NCBI RefSeq assembly: GCF_954871325.1
Contig: NC_088776.1
Location: forward strand, 22,244,508-22,308,507
DNA length: 64,000 nucleotides
From: Gordionus sp. m RMFG-2023
Taxonomy: Eukaryota; Nematomorpha; Gordioida; Chordodea; Parachordodidae
Direction: 5' to 3'
Position 1 is the stretch's first letter. Each line of letters begins with the position of its first letter. Shown in pieces: positions 1-12,200 of the stretch. A model generated the notes under the pieces. That model made no database searches, was not told the origin of the DNA, and worked only from the letters and a program-made list of their open reading frames with translations. The position numbers were made by a program, and so were the translations under genes.

Positions 1-1215
1 GAAACGGATGTTATCCACTTATTGTCATTGGTTATTATATGTGTAGAAATATGTATTAATTTTTTTTGATTTTATTTCTTACTTTCGGGGACTAAATTTA
101 TTTACGTTTTTCTCACAAAATAATTATAAAATTTATCATTCATCGAAAAGTAAAAGGCTGACTCCTTCGTTTTTTTTGTTTAGAAGAAAATGTTCCTTTG
201 AGCAAAATGTTCAGATCCTTCATAAATGGATTTCCTTTCAGATTATATCTCATCTATAATTCAACTCTTACTAAAAAAAATTTCTATATAATTGTCTCTC
301 TATATTTCCATCATTTTTTTACTTTCATAATTGTAAGATCTAATAATCATTGTATTTTTACTAATCATTATTTTTTAAATAGAAGGTTTTTAAAAATGCA
401 AGAATGGTTTACTCCATTTATAGTTGCTTAATGTCCCATAATATAGAATAGAGTTATATTGTAAGCTTATATAAATGACATAAGGTTTTATCAAACTAGT
501 CCCATATTTCAGTTATTCCCTCCCACTCAAATAATTACTTTTAATTATAAAAATTTAAACATTTAACATTTTGGACGAGGGTATAAAGCAACTGCTTCTT
601 AAAATTTGAATGGGGGTTTCATTTTTTTTTTTACCACATCCATTATAAAATTATTTTTCAAAATATGGACAAAAATTTTGACCAAAAAATTTTTTTTATA
701 CCCTTTGTTAACTATCACATTAGGGAACTTCGGTGAAGATGTAATTTATTTTTAAAAATTTTAGGCAAAAAGTTAAATAACGATCATTGGAGATCCTAAA
801 GAAAATTTATATCTCAGACAAAGAATATCTCTTGATATACATAGATTACTTTTATTTCCATCCTCGTCTCCATACCTAATAAAAATAATTTCCTATTCCA
901 CCGTTCTTTTAAAAAAATATGTTAGCTTTAAATATATATTTTTTCGGAGGAACAAATTATTCTGGCATTTTTTATTAAGAAATGGGCGATATTTTAATTA
1001 AATGGGCAATAGAAAAAACATGATAGGTATTTTAAAATTTTGGGCAGTTGATATTTAATTTTCAATTTCATTGATTTCGGGATTATTTAAAATAAATAGG
1101 TAGGTTTAAAATAATTTGGCAGGTATTTTAAATTTTTGGTCAGTTAATAATTAATCTTCCATTTTTTTTTATTTATTTGGGGAGTTTTAATTTCTCTAGT
1201 ACCAAAATTACATCA
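1..1215. other. AT-rich interval without a recognised gene
   Basis: No frame here looks coding. The longest open frame (198-431) is Phe/Ile/Tyr/Asn-rich, as expected by chance in such DNA. The right edge is the target site of hAT A. The sequence beyond the other end of A (from 3133) carries MULE transposase code, so part of this flank may be MULE-derived, but I could not recognise protein in it. Confidence 0.6.
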
Positions 1216-1223
1216 AGCAGAGA
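1216..1223. repeat. TSD of hAT A, left
   Basis: AGCAGAGA immediately before the element; the partner at 3125-3132 is AGCTGAGA (7 of 8 identical). Confidence 0.85.
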
Positions 1224-1743
1224 CAGGCGCGTACGCAGGAATTTGGTCTGGGGGGGGGGGGGGGGATAATAAATTTTTTTAAGAAATATTATTGTTATTT
1301 AAAAATATCAAGCATAAATTTATTAGGACTAATAACTAGTTCTAATACACAATTTTAAATTATATATGAATTATAAAAAAATTATATATATAAACCGGCA
1401 CATAAAAAACTATAAAATAAATGTGAATTAAAAAATATAAAGTGAATATAACCACCATATGAATTACTTAAATGACCCAAAATAGAAATTTGAAATTTTT
1501 GAGCCTTTAAAATTTATATATAAAGTAAAAAAAATTTAATGTTGGGAATATAAATATTAATACAAAAGTTTCTTAGGAATAATTGTATTTTGTATTATAT
1601 TTACAATGTAAAATCCAATCTTCCTTGGGATTGAGCTAATTTTTCAATTACTCATCCTTGCTTGGCGTCAAATGCCTATAAATATTTAAAAGATCCAAAC
1701 CATTCAATCCACTTTCAGAAGCTGTACTTCTTAGGTATGTTTT

Positions 1744-2032
1744 CAGAGAACTGCAGGCCCGGTTTCCGGGCCGGGCCGGACCGTATTTTAATTTTTTAAA
1801 TACACCCGAGCAGGGCCCGAAATTTTTTAAAAAAAACAGCCGGACCGGGCCTGATTTTTTTTAAAAAAAATTATCCGGGCTTGGCTATATATTTTAAAAA
1901 CAAATATTTGAAATTAGCTATAAAAATCAAAAATAAATATAATTTCTTTAAAAAAAACGCAGGCTGGGCCGAAAAAAAATTTTGAAAAAAATCCCGGCCG
2001 TGCCCTGCAAATTGTATCTCTGCAGGGCTCTG
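1744..2032. mobile_element. GC-rich MITE nested in hAT A
   Basis: A GC-rich island in AT-rich DNA, starting CAGAGAACTGCAGGCCCGG and ending, read inverted, CAGAGCCCTGCAG. The interior holds CCGGGCC-type runs broken by poly-A/T. The same insertion lies at the matching place in hAT B (40876-41201), with matching flanks (the AAGAATAA side and the AAAACATACC side). It therefore entered the family before A and B separated. No clear 8-bp duplication remains. The ends resemble hAT-type MITE ends. Confidence 0.65.
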
Positions 2033-2229
2033 TTATTCTTCTTAAAAAGGAGAATGTTCTCTCATTAGTTTACTAATGGGAAGAGTTGCTAATATATATA
2101 TATATAATCATTTTAATACATTGGGAATAAAATCTAAAATGTGTTTGAAATTATACAAAGCATCTATAGCATTTTTTGAGACTATATCTTAGTTAATCTT
2201 TTAAACATAGTTATTCAGCTAATAAGGCA

Positions 2230-2816
2230 TCAAACAAATATTATTTTTTTTCTATCACCATCTGAAAAAGATTGAGAAGGCTTTTGTGGAAGTAATATCT
2301 GCAGATTGGTAAGTGCTGCATGATGAATTAAAAACCATTCATTTATTTGGATTATAGTTTTATAATACTTTTCTACTGATCTTATACTAATGTTTTGACG
2401 ATGAGCTTGCCTTGCTGCAAATCGAGGAGACAAATATTAAACACGTATAGCTCTCCTTTTGACTCAACGATAACATATAAAATTGAAATTCTTCATCAAC
2501 ATTAGCCCTAATTTCCTTGAGTTCTAATAAAATGCTCTCCGCTATTCTCATCTTCTTAATCAAGTCAATGTCATGTTTTTGAAAAGGATTACATAAAATA
2601 GTTGTATAATTAAATAATACATTCTAATGAGAAAAAAAAAATTGAAATAAGTATTGAATCCAATAATTTTCTTGCTTCTGAGGAAATATTTCTTTCAGGC
2701 AATTGTAATATTTCAGTAATAGCATTAATAATCGGTTCTTCTAACTCCATAAAAGCTGTTACTGCTTGATGGCGGAGACTCCATCTCGTTGGACAAGCTT
2801 GCATTTTCTTTTTCTC
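2230..2816 (-). pseudogene. hAT transposase fragments of element A
   Basis: Reading the minus strand, 2816-2610 encodes ACPTRWSLRHQAVTAF, the conserved C-[PE]-TRW block before the last third of ZMYM1-type hAT transposases, then a Leu-rich helix. 2433-2230 encodes PRFAARQAHRQNI and a following segment, equivalent to the KPR..RQ..R.N block of the same family; the sister at 45758 has KPRVVSRQSNRSN. The two pieces are in different frames, with damaged sequence between. The N-terminal zinc-finger region and most of the catalytic core are not recognisable, so this is a non-functional relic. Confidence 0.8.
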
Positions 2817-3124
2817 TGTTGGACACGGAGTTTCAGAAAAATTATTATTTGACTAGAAATATGAAAATGGTAGATAAATAATACGCCACTAGAAATTTGA
2901 AAATAATAGGTAAATATTACGCCAATGAAAACTTGAAATCGAAATTAATTGATAAATAACTTAATAGATGAATGTGATAAATAAATGTAATTAAATATAT
3001 ATTTAATATGAGATAGGAATAAATATTAACAAATATAAATTAATATAAACATTAATATTTTTGAAAATCCGGCATCTGCATTTTTTGGCTTAATCCCCCC
3101 CCCCCCCCGCTGCGTACGCTAATG

Positions 3125-3132
3125 AGCTGAGA
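3125..3132. repeat. TSD of hAT A, right
   Basis: AGCTGAGA immediately after the element, pairing with 1216-1223 with one mismatch. Confidence 0.85.
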
Positions 3133-3420
3133 TTATAGCTGATATCAATAAATTACAATTAAAAACCAAATTATTCTTGCTAGAGCTTCTACAATCTTTA
3201 TTAAAAGGTTGGAACAGCAGTTTCTGTCTTTTTAATTATTTTGAAATGGAATAGCTGGATCCAAACAACACTTGGCATAGAGGTTTTAAACACTACACCT
3301 AGCACCAACAATGCACTAGAAGCAAACAATCGAGTATTTAAAGCTGAGAATACACTTAGAGAATGCTTATCATCCCGTTTTAAAATTGTTGCTATGTAGA
3401 TGGTTAAAAAATGGTCTTTA
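3133..3420 (+). pseudogene. MULE transposase relic, left piece
   Basis: At about 3250-3400 a plus-strand frame reads NTWHRGF, then a segment close to PSTNNALEANNRVFKAENTL, then REC. This matches the W-x-G...TNNA-E..N...K...T.RER block of Mutator-like (MULE) transposases, downstream of the catalytic DDE core. The frame has at least one stop. It is cut by the foldback element, and the transposase C-terminal code resumes at 7527. The N-terminal half is not found; hAT A lies immediately upstream. Confidence 0.7.
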
Positions 3421-3428
3421 CCCTATAC
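3421..3428. repeat. TSD of foldback element, left
   Basis: CCCTATAC, identical to 7519-7526. A perfect copy suggests a fairly young insertion. Confidence 0.9.
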
Positions 3429-3440
3429 TAGTGTTGTTAA

Positions 3441-4030
3441 AACGCCGCGAGTCGCGACCCCGACCCAAAGCTCGGGTCGTTTTATTCGACTCCGACTCAA
3501 TGTTTGAGTCGTTTTTTTCGACTTCGACCCGAGTTCAAGCCGAAAAAAACGACTTCGACCCAAAATATGGGTCGTTTTTTTCGACTCCGACCCAAGTCCA
3601 AGCCGAAAAAAACGACCTCGACCCAAAATATGGGTCGTTTTTTACGACTCCGACTCAAAATTTGGGTCGTATTTTTCGACTCAAACTTGAAATTTGGGTC
3701 GTATTTTTCGACTTAAACTTGAAGTTTGGGTCATATTTTTCGACTCAAACTTGAAGTTTGGGTCGTATTTTTCGACTAAAACTTGAAGTTTGGGTCGTAT
3801 TTTTTGACTCAAACTTGAAGTTTGGGTCGTATTTTTCGACTCCAACTCAAAGTTTGGGTCGTTTTTCTGACTCAGACTCAAACATCGGGTCGTTTTATTC
3901 AATCCGACTCAAAATATGGATCTTTCTTTTTAAAGACGACTTAAAGTTAGGGTTGCTTTTTTTCACCCCTAACCCAATATCTAGATCATTTTTTTCGACC
4001 AAAAGTCATATAACATTTAGTATATATTAA
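3441..4030. repeat. Outer short tandem repeats, left arm
   Basis: Serial copies of a unit of about 36 bp built on TTTGGGTCGT and TTTTTCGACT, for example at 3660-3860. It is inverted and mirrored at 6895-7490. Because GACCCAAA and TTTGGGTC alternate within the block, each arm can also pair with itself. Frames across it give repeated FFDSNLKFGS-like peptides, which are not genes. Confidence 0.9.
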
Positions 4031-4084
4031 TATTATAGGCGGGAAAGTTACTTAAAGCTTCTTTAAATTATAATGCTCTGATTA

Positions 4085-5199
4085 ACTATTCATCATAGTT
4101 ATATTTTAAAATTTTTAAGTGATGTACCATAGAAAAGTGCCATTTGTCATGATAATTATTTTTGAACTTTTTTAAATGAAATAGATAAAAATATATATTG
4201 TAGACATGTTAAATCAAAATTTCAGTGATGATGTACCATAGATAAGTGGTAATTGTCATAATCGCTATTTTTGAACTTTTTTGAGTTTTTTTAAAGCAAA
4301 TTGCTAAAAATATATATTCTAAACATGTTAAATTAAAAATTCAGTGAGGATGTATCATAGATAGGTGACAATTGTCATAGCTATTTTTGAACTTTTTTCA
4401 ATTTTTTTAAAGGAAATAGCAAAAAATATATATTCTAACCATGTTAAATTAAAAATTCAGTGAGGATGTATCATAGATATGTGACAATTGTCATAATCGC
4501 TATTTTTGAACTTTTTCAAATTTTTTTAAAGGAAATGGCTAAAAATATATATTCTAAACATGTTAAATTAAAATTTCAGTGAGGATGTATCATAGATAGG
4601 TGACAATTGTCATAATCGCTATTTTTAAACTTTTTGAAATTTTTTTAAAGGAAATATCTAAAAATATATATTCTAAACATGTTAAATTAAAATTTCAGTG
4701 AGGATGTATCATAGATAGGTGACAATTGTCATAATCGCTATTTTTGAACTTTTTCAATTTTTTTTAAAGGAAATAGCTAAAAATATATATTGTAAAGATG
4801 TTAAAATAAAATTTCAGTGAAGATGTACCATAGAAAAGTGACAATTGTCATAATCGCTATTTTTGAAATTTTTTCAATTATTTTAAAGGAAATAGCAAAA
4901 AATATATATTCTAAAAATGTTAAATTAAAAATTCAGTGAGGATGTATCATAGATATGTGACAATTGTCATAATCGCTATTTTTGAACTTTTTCAAATTTT
5001 TTTAAAGGAAACATCTTAAAATATATATTCTAAACATATTAAATTTAAAATTCAGTGAGGATGTATCATATATAGATGACAATTGTCATAATCGCTATTT
5101 TTGAACTTTTTCAAATTTTTTTAAAGGAAATATCTAAAAATATATATTCTAAACATGTTAAATTAAAAATTCAGTGAGGATGTATCATAGATAGGTGAC
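4085..5199. repeat. Inner ~118-bp satellite array, left arm
   Basis: About nine units of roughly 118 bp. Each carries CAGTGAGGATGTATCATAG, then the 12-bp perfect dyad TGACAATTGTCA (or a near variant), then ATCGCTATTTTTGAAC and ATATATATTCTAAACATG. Unit starts can be counted at CAGTGA near 4224, 4342 and so on. The array stops in mid-unit at the axis, where its inverted twin begins. Confidence 0.92.
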
Positions 5200-6835
5200 T
5201 TTAACATGTTTAGAATATATATTTTTAGCTATCTCCTTTAAAAAAATTTGGAAAAGTTCAGCGATTATGACAATTGTCACCTATCTATGATACATCCTCA
5301 CTGAATTTTAAATTTAACATGTTTAGAATATATATTTTTAGATATGTCCTTTAAAAAAAGTTCAAAAATAGCGATTATGACAATTGTCACCTATCTATGA
5401 AACTTCCTCACTGAAATTTTAATTTAACATGTTTAGAATATATATTTTTAGCTATTTCCTTTAAAAAAATTTGAAAAAGTTCAAAAATAGCGATTTTGAC
5501 AATTGTCATCTATCTATGATACATCCTCACTGAATTTTTAATTTAACATGTTTAGAATATATATTTTTAGATATTTCCTTTAAAAAAATTTCAAAAATAG
5601 CGATTATGACAATTGTCACCTATATATGATACATCCTCACTGAATTTTAAATTTAACATGTTTAGAATATATATTTTTAGATATTTCCTTTAAAAAAATT
5701 TGAAAAAGTTCAAAAATAGCGATTATGACAATTGTCACCTATATATGATACATCCTCACTGAATTTTTAATTTAACATGTTTAGAATATATATTTTTAGC
5801 TATTTGCTTTAAAAAAATTGAAAAAAGTTCAAAAATATTGATTATGACAATTATCACCTATCTATGATACATCCTCACTGAATTTTTAATTTAACATGTT
5901 TAGAATATATATTTTTAGATATTTCCTTTAAAAAAATTTAAAAAAGTTCAAAAATAGCGATTATGACAATTGTCACCTATCTATGATATATCCTCACTGA
6001 ATTTTTAATTTAACATGTTTAGAATATATATTTTTAGCTATTTCCTTTAAAAAAATTTGAAAAAGTTCAAAAATAGCGTATATGACAATTGTCACCTATC
6101 TATGATACATCCTCACTGAATTTTTAATTTAACATGTTTAGAATATATATTTTTAGATATTTCCTTTATAAAAATTTGAAAAAGTTAAAAAATAGCGATT
6201 ATGACAATTGTCACCTATCTATGATACATCCTCACTGAATTTTTAATTTAACATGTTTAGAATATATATTTTTAGCAATTTGCTTTAAAAAAACTCAAAA
6301 AAGTTCAAAAATAGCGATTATGACAATTGTCACCTATCTATGATACATCCTCACTGAATTTTTAATTTAACATGTTTAGAGTATATATTTTTAGCTATTT
6401 CCTTTAAAAAAATTTGAAAAAGTTCAAAAATAGCGTATATTACAATTGTCACCTATCTATGATACATCCTCACTGAATTTTTAATTTAACATGTTTAGAA
6501 TATATATTTTTAGATATTTCCTTTAAAAAAATTTGAAAAAGTTAAAAAATAGCGATTATGACAATTGTCACCTATCTATGATACATCCTCACTGAATTTT
6601 TAATTTAACATGTTTAGAATATATATTTTTAGCAATTTGCTTTAAAAAAACTCAAAAAAGTTCAAAAATAGCGATTATGACAATTACCACTTATCTATGG
6701 TACATCATCACTGAAATTTTGATTTAACATGTCTACAATATATATTTTTATCTATTTCATTTAAAAAAGTTCAAAAATAATTATCATGACAAATGGCACT
6801 TTTCTATGGTACATCACTTAAAAATTTTAAAATAT
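5200..6835. repeat. Inner ~118-bp satellite array, right arm (inverted)
   Basis: About fourteen units of the same satellite in reverse orientation, from TTTAACATGTTTAGAATATA to the last degraded unit near 6790. A block of roughly 240 bp (about 6060-6300 and 6420-6660) looks duplicated, sharing GCGTATAT and AGCAATTTGC variants. This suggests recent unequal exchange within the array. Confidence 0.92.
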
Positions 6836-6894
6836 AACTATGATGAATAGTTAATCAGAGCATTATAATTTAAAGAAGCTTTAAGTAACTTTCC

Positions 6895-7490
6895 CGCCTA
6901 TAATATTAATATATACTAAATGTTATTTGACTTTTGGTCGAAAAAAATGATCTAGATAATTGGGTTAGGGGTGAAAAAAAGCAACCCTAACTTTAAGTCG
7001 TCTTTAAAAAAAAGATCCATATTTTGGGTCGGATTGAATAAAACGACCCGACGTTTGAGTCTGAGTCAGAAAAACGACCCAAACTTTGAGTTGGAGTCGA
7101 AAAATACGACCCAAACTTCAAGTTTGAGTCAAAAAATACGACCCAAACTTCAAGTTTTAGTCGAAAAATACGACCCAAACTTCAAGTTTGAGTCGAAAAA
7201 TATGACCCAAACTTCAAGTTTAAGTCGAAAAATACGACCCAAATTTCAAGTTTGAGTCGAAAAATACGACCCAAATTTTGAGTCGGAGTCGTAAAAAACG
7301 ACCCATATTTTGGGTCGAGGTCGTTTTTTTCGGCTTGGACTTGGGTCGGAGTCGAAAAAAACGACCCATATTTTGGGTCGAAGTCGTTTTTTTCGGCTTG
7401 AACTCTGGTCGAAGTCGTAAAAAAACGACCAAAACTTTGAGTTGGAGTCGAAAAAAACGACCCAAAATTTGGGTGAGCTCTGTTCGAGCC
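6895..7490. repeat. Outer short tandem repeats, right arm (inverted)
   Basis: Mirror of 3441-4030, for example ACCCAAACTTCAAGTTTGAG repeated between 7080 and 7260. Similarity to the left arm is high enough to follow unit by unit, with scattered single differences. Confidence 0.9.
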
Positions 7491-7518
7491 GACTCGGCTA
7501 AGCCGATTAACAACACTA

Positions 7519-7526
7519 CCCTATAC
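7519..7526. repeat. TSD of foldback element, right
   Basis: CCCTATAC, identical to 3421-3428. Confidence 0.9.
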
Positions 7527-7880
7527 CACTTCTTAAAAAGAGTTTATGATCCACAATTACTTTATGAATATGGACATCAGGTTATAACTGGGCAAAATTT
7601 AAATACTCTATCAATTGAAGAGATGATTATGGAGTTATTTTAATCAATATAAGCACCACTATATGGTTTGTAAGACAACCTCAAAACAAAAATGATTGGA
7701 ACAAAGGAATGGATTTTATGGAAATTAACACGATTTTTGGATAAATTGACACACTTTTTTGTATTTATAAAGCACATTGTTGGTCTGGCTATAAGATTAA
7801 ACTACTGTAAACCTCCTCCAGCATCCAATAGAGCAGAAACGACCCAAAGGCCGAAAGACTCTTATACAATAACATGTAAG
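7519..7880 (+). pseudogene. MULE transposase relic, right piece
   Basis: Continues the MULE code beyond the foldback element. The frame runs through LLKRVYDPQLLYEYGHQVIT-like code (about 7530-7590), then LNTLSIEEM and a stop near 7640, and a shifted frame then gives NQYKHHYMVC. A SWIM-type zinc finger is expected next in MULEs; I see only a hint of it (KAHCWSGY in a frame near 7770), with stops. Together with 3133-3420 it shows that the 4.09-kb foldback landed inside an older MULE copy. Confidence 0.6.
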
Positions 7881-8690
7881 TTTTAATTATTATTTAGATA
7901 TAAACATTTATATATTATTTTAGATTTGTTCAAATGACATAATATGCAATATAATAATAAACTGAAATTCCATATTGGATCAAATATTGATATATTTATT
8001 AATTTACTAATTTTTATATATTAGATATGTTAATTTTCATAAAATGAGATATTTATATGTTAAAAGGATTTTGTTGTTAATGACATGTAAGTTTTAATAA
8101 AATATTTAGATTTAAAAATTATTTTCAATAAAAACTGCAATTCCATAACATTTTTGATATTATATTTAATTTTCTAACTTTTTCACATTTGATATATTAA
8201 TTTTTTTATTATAGACTTGATAGCTAATAATTAAAAGATATTCAAATAAATACTAAATATCTTTCAAATAAATCTGTACAATACAATTATTTTTACTGCT
8301 CAATATTGTATATATACTGCCCAAATTGTTTATTTTTTTGATAAAAGAATACTGCTCATTTTGATAAATTTTTTTTCAAAAATTTTTAAATACTGTCAAA
8401 AGATAAATTTGTTGATAATAAAAATACTGCTCATTTTGATTAATTTGCTGCCCAAAAAATCATAACCTATTTGAATATTTGAAATTGAAAATTTAAATAG
8501 ATGCTTAATTAAAAATTGCACACGGCTCAATAAAGAAGATGATAAATGGATAGACCATATTAAAAAACGACTGGTGGGCTAAATTTCGACGATATAAAGA
8601 AAAGCTTTGAAATGGTAGTTCTTAAAGACATTATTGAACTAATTGCAGATTCGGAACCTGTTCCTCAAATTGAATATTCAAAAAAACGAA
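7881..8690. other. AT-rich interval, no gene seen
   Basis: No supported frame. It contains short A/T-rich repeats such as ATGTAAGTTTTAAT (near 7874 and 8085) and ACTGCTCAT (near 8350 and 8425). It may be non-coding sequence of the MULE or of the transposase relic that follows. Confidence 0.5.
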
Positions 8691-9250
8691 GAAAAAAAGC
8701 GAGAAAAAACAAAAGGGATTATAATCCAAATTATATTCTAATCTATTGTAGATAATAGTATAAATAATCTCATCAAAAAAATTGAAAAAGAGATTGAATA
8801 TAACTAGTGCTTTTCAATTATTGTTGATGGTACGATGTTTCGAAATCAGAAGCAATAGCTAGGATATATTGAAAATGGTTACACGATGGTCTTGATATTT
8901 AAAAAAAAATATGCAAACTTATTTCCATGAATCTACTCCTCAAATTTTTAGTTGGGCAAAACTAAGATGGAGCTTCAAACATAAATGGAAGGATCATAGG
9001 AATACAGGCTTTGATTAGAGCTTAATCTCAAAGGCAGCTTTTATTTAGTGATATTGTCATCGGTTAAATCTAATCTTTGTTCAATTATGCCAATCGATAA
9101 AAGAACTAAGAAATGTTTTAGGGATCTTAGACAAGATTCACGTATATTTCAATGGTGTTAAAAGATATGCAGAACTCAAAGAATGTCAGAGTGATGTACT
9201 GACAAAATTGGAACGATTTTTATTCATCAAGAATATCACTCGCTAATATC
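8690..9250 (+). pseudogene. ZMYM-type hAT transposase relic
   Basis: A frame near 8950-9010 reads LVGQN, a stop, then DGASNINGRIIGIQALIRA. This matches the G-Q-x-YDGASNM-G...GVQA-I block of ZMYM1/DUF4371-type hAT transposases, where the second catalytic Asp lies. The following code to about 9250 has repeated stops and is only loosely similar (SLFNYANR..). No TIRs or TSD were found for it. It is separate from elements A and B, which keep only the later part of the protein. Confidence 0.6.
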
Positions 9251-12200
9251 AGCTTATTTATTTAGATTTAAAAAGTTCGTTTTATATTTATAGAAACTGG
9301 CTATCATCATATAAAGCTCATATAAATTTTTTCTACTTTATATTGCCTTGAGGGCAACTTTGAAAATTTAAAAATTTCTAAAGATCCTGCCACTTCTACC
9401 ATGGCTAGTTCTATTGTTTTTATAATAGAAATTTTTATTCTTATTTTATCATTTTGTTTTGGATATAATATTGTTGATAACAAGCTTAGTTTGTACAAAA
9501 TTGCAAACCATTTCGAAGGATATAGGGCTTGCAATAAATCAAATTCAATTGGCAAAAGATTGCCTGATTAATTTGAGAAGTATAATTTAAATTATTGTCT
9601 TGTATTATTTTTTAATCCTAATAGATAATAACACTGAATTTTTGGATGTTTTTCAAAAGCACAAGATTTTATGAAGGGGAGAAATCTACCTTTTTATTTT
9701 GAAAGTTATAGACTTCAAACATCACAATCCAAAAATGGGAGGTATATATAAATTTTTTTTCATATTAGATATAATATTTTATTTTAGCTATAAAACCAGT
9801 TTAATGCAGTTTAATGAAAGATTCAATAAGATTTTTAGATCAAAGGTGATTTTTTGCACCAACGGGAGTAGCGGAAGAGTACCATTTAAATTTAAGTCAT
9901 GTTTTTGTAAAAATGTCTAAGTTTCGAAATATTTATAATATGGCTAAAACGAGGACTGTAATTATTACATATAACCTGTAGGTTGAAGAATAAGGATTTG
10001 TCAGATTCTGAGAATTAAAAATTTATTTTATTAAAATATTTATATTAATAAATTATTTAGCTTCATCATTTTTATACAAATATTTATTAACCATTTCTAC
10101 TACTCATGTACTGCCTAAGTGTCAAAAAATAATTAACTGTTTTTTTCGGAGGGGAGGAGACAGTTTTCAGGAGAGGGGAGGGGGTGTTCTGCTTACATCG
10201 CTCAGAAATGTACCTCTGCAATGTGGCATAACGATCTTAGAACGCATATTTTATTATGATAATATCATATTAAAATGTAGGGGGATGGGGCTCCCGAGAA
10301 AAATACCTTTATGTTTTTATATATTATTTACAAGATGGTTATATATGATCCTTTTAATTTTTTTTGGTATATTTAAAAGGGGTTTAATTGAAATAATAGA
10401 ATTACGATTCTACAAAAATATAAACCATGGATTGTTATTATTTAAATGCAGTCAGTAGAATCGTTAGGAGAGAGAGAGCATGGAGGTTCAAGCTCTTTGA
10501 AAACTTTAAAGAGCTTCCTAAAAAATATTGAATTTTTATTGATTTATTTTATTTTATATAGATAAAATTATTTTTGCGATAATTTTAGATAGTACCAATA
10601 TGATTTAAAAAATTTAAAAAATGAGCCCCCTCCCTCAACTTTTGAAACTGATTAGAACCCTCTCAAATGTTAAAGATGTCACGGGATGAGTTTTATAGTA
10701 TGTTAGAAAAATTATCTGATTTTCAAAGAGATTTATAGGAAGAAGCCGAATATTTGGGATTAAATGTCGAAAGAAATAGAAAATAAACAGCACCAATCTC
10801 TAATCAGTGAAATAGATATTTTCAAGTTACTAGAAGATACTATATAATTAGAATCAATCAAACACACAATTAATTGTTAGGAGAGACCGAGGCACTTTGG
10901 AAACAGAGGAACGTTAGTCCAGTCCAATTTATTTTTACATCATTATATAAAAGTGAAAATTTAAACTTAATATATCTAATTGTGTCATGCTTCAACCTAA
11001 ATAATAATGACTTTCCATTTGCCGAATCTCAAAAAATTACCAAATATAGTTCAATCGATCTTTCTTGCGCATTCATACCCATCGCTTGCTCTACTCTAAC
11101 CTCTTTCAATAGCAAAGCCTAAATCTTTTTTGTAGAAGCGTGTTCCTGATCATTTACAGGTAGGTGACTCTATAATTTTTAAGATTTTAACTGACTCAAT
11201 AAAGAATAGGCAGTCTATGTATACATTATAAGTCTATCATTTCAGAGCACAGCAGAAACCCCGCAAAATGAACCAAATGGATAGAGAAGCTTGCAAAATA
11301 TGCAAATTACCCGCTAAATAAGCAAAGAGGCATTACAAAGATCACGCGAAATTATGTTAAAAAAACACACTAAGTAAGCAAAAAGCCCACAGTGATCCCA
11401 AATACAAAAATCACGAGAAATAACCCGCGAAATGGCAAAAACAATAAAATTAAAAAAACTGAGTAAGTGAAATATTTTGTAAAGGAAAGTCCCTGAATTT
11501 TACTACATCATAAATATATCTTTTAATTGAAATATTCTCTATCCTTAAAATTTTTTTTAAAAATAATAATTTTCTCATTGAAATTCCCCCGCTCATCTTT
11601 ATTTTACTCGTGATAAGAAGTTAAGATTTGCCAACAATCTCGCTATCTCCGCTTACACAATCATAATCGAAACTCCACAATTACTATTTTGCAATAAATT
11701 ATTTGACATTTTCACCAGCATTTTTATTTTAGATAGATATTACTTAAACGCAACATCAGTCTTTTCGTATATATCTTCTTCATATATAGTGTAAACCGCT
11801 TATCACGTTTTCTTTCCTTAAGCGCTTTGATTATACGTTTTTATATTTTTCACCTTTTTTATTTAAGTTACCTGCTAATTGATTATTTAAATTTCCTTTG
11901 TTTCATGCAAATTTTGTTAATTTTTTTAAAACTAATTTTTATTTAGAATTGGATTTATGTAAAATAGGAGTAAAGACCTACCGAATTGAATTTGACCCCG
12001 GACCGCTAAAGTTTTTAGAAGAGCCATAAAGGTAAATAATAAGCAGTAGAGAAAAAATAATCGCCAGAACCTAGGATTATTTTAAATCTTTATTTAGTTT
12101 AAAAATTATCCCTGTGTACTAAAAATATTCCTTAAACATAGATATAAAAGCATCTCAAGCATGAAAAAAAAATGACATTATAATAGAACTAGGAAAATAT

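Larger units (their letters stand above)
1224..3124 (-). mobile_element. hAT element A (ZMYM-type transposase relic)
   Basis: A degraded hAT DNA transposon. The left end reads CAGGCGCGTACGCAGG and the right end GCTGCGTACGCTAATG, sharing the inverted core GCGTACGCAG. It is flanked by near-identical 8-bp duplications, AGCAGAGA (1216-1223) and AGCTGAGA (3125-3132), the hAT signature. Transposase fragments lie on the minus strand. The terminal G-run (1250-1265) and C-run (3095-3108) sit just inside the ends. Element B (39771-41596) is the same family in opposite orientation, with the same ends, the same transposase pieces and the same nested insertion. The copy cannot encode a working transposase; any mobility would have depended on enzyme supplied in trans. 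Confidence 0.9.
3429..7518. mobile_element. 4.09-kb foldback hAT-like element made of two satellite arms
   Basis: The outer ends are perfect inverted repeats, TAGTGTTG...CAACACTA, with near-identical continuation (GTTAA/TTAAC). They are flanked by a perfect 8-bp duplication, CCCTATAC, at 3421-3428 and 7519-7526. The two arms meet near 5199/5200 and are inverted copies of each other. Each arm has an outer block of about 36-bp repeats built on GACCCAAA...TTTGGGTCG, a single-copy stretch, and an inner array of units of about 118 bp. The right arm is longer (2319 against 1771 bp) by about five inner units. There is no transposase gene; frames read through it are translated repeats. The duplication length and end sequence suggest mobilisation by a hAT transposase, which is an inference. 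Confidence 0.9.

Noticed and set aside
3386-4030. Open frames of 90-122 codons through the GACCCAAA repeats, with mirror frames at 6971-7643
   Set aside because: They are translations of short tandem repeats (FFDSNLKFGS-type), open in several frames and on both strands, inside a non-coding element.
4085-6835. Possible CRISPR-like array (regular repeats and spacers)
   Set aside because: The whole ~118-bp unit is repeated, with no unique spacers, and the host is an animal.
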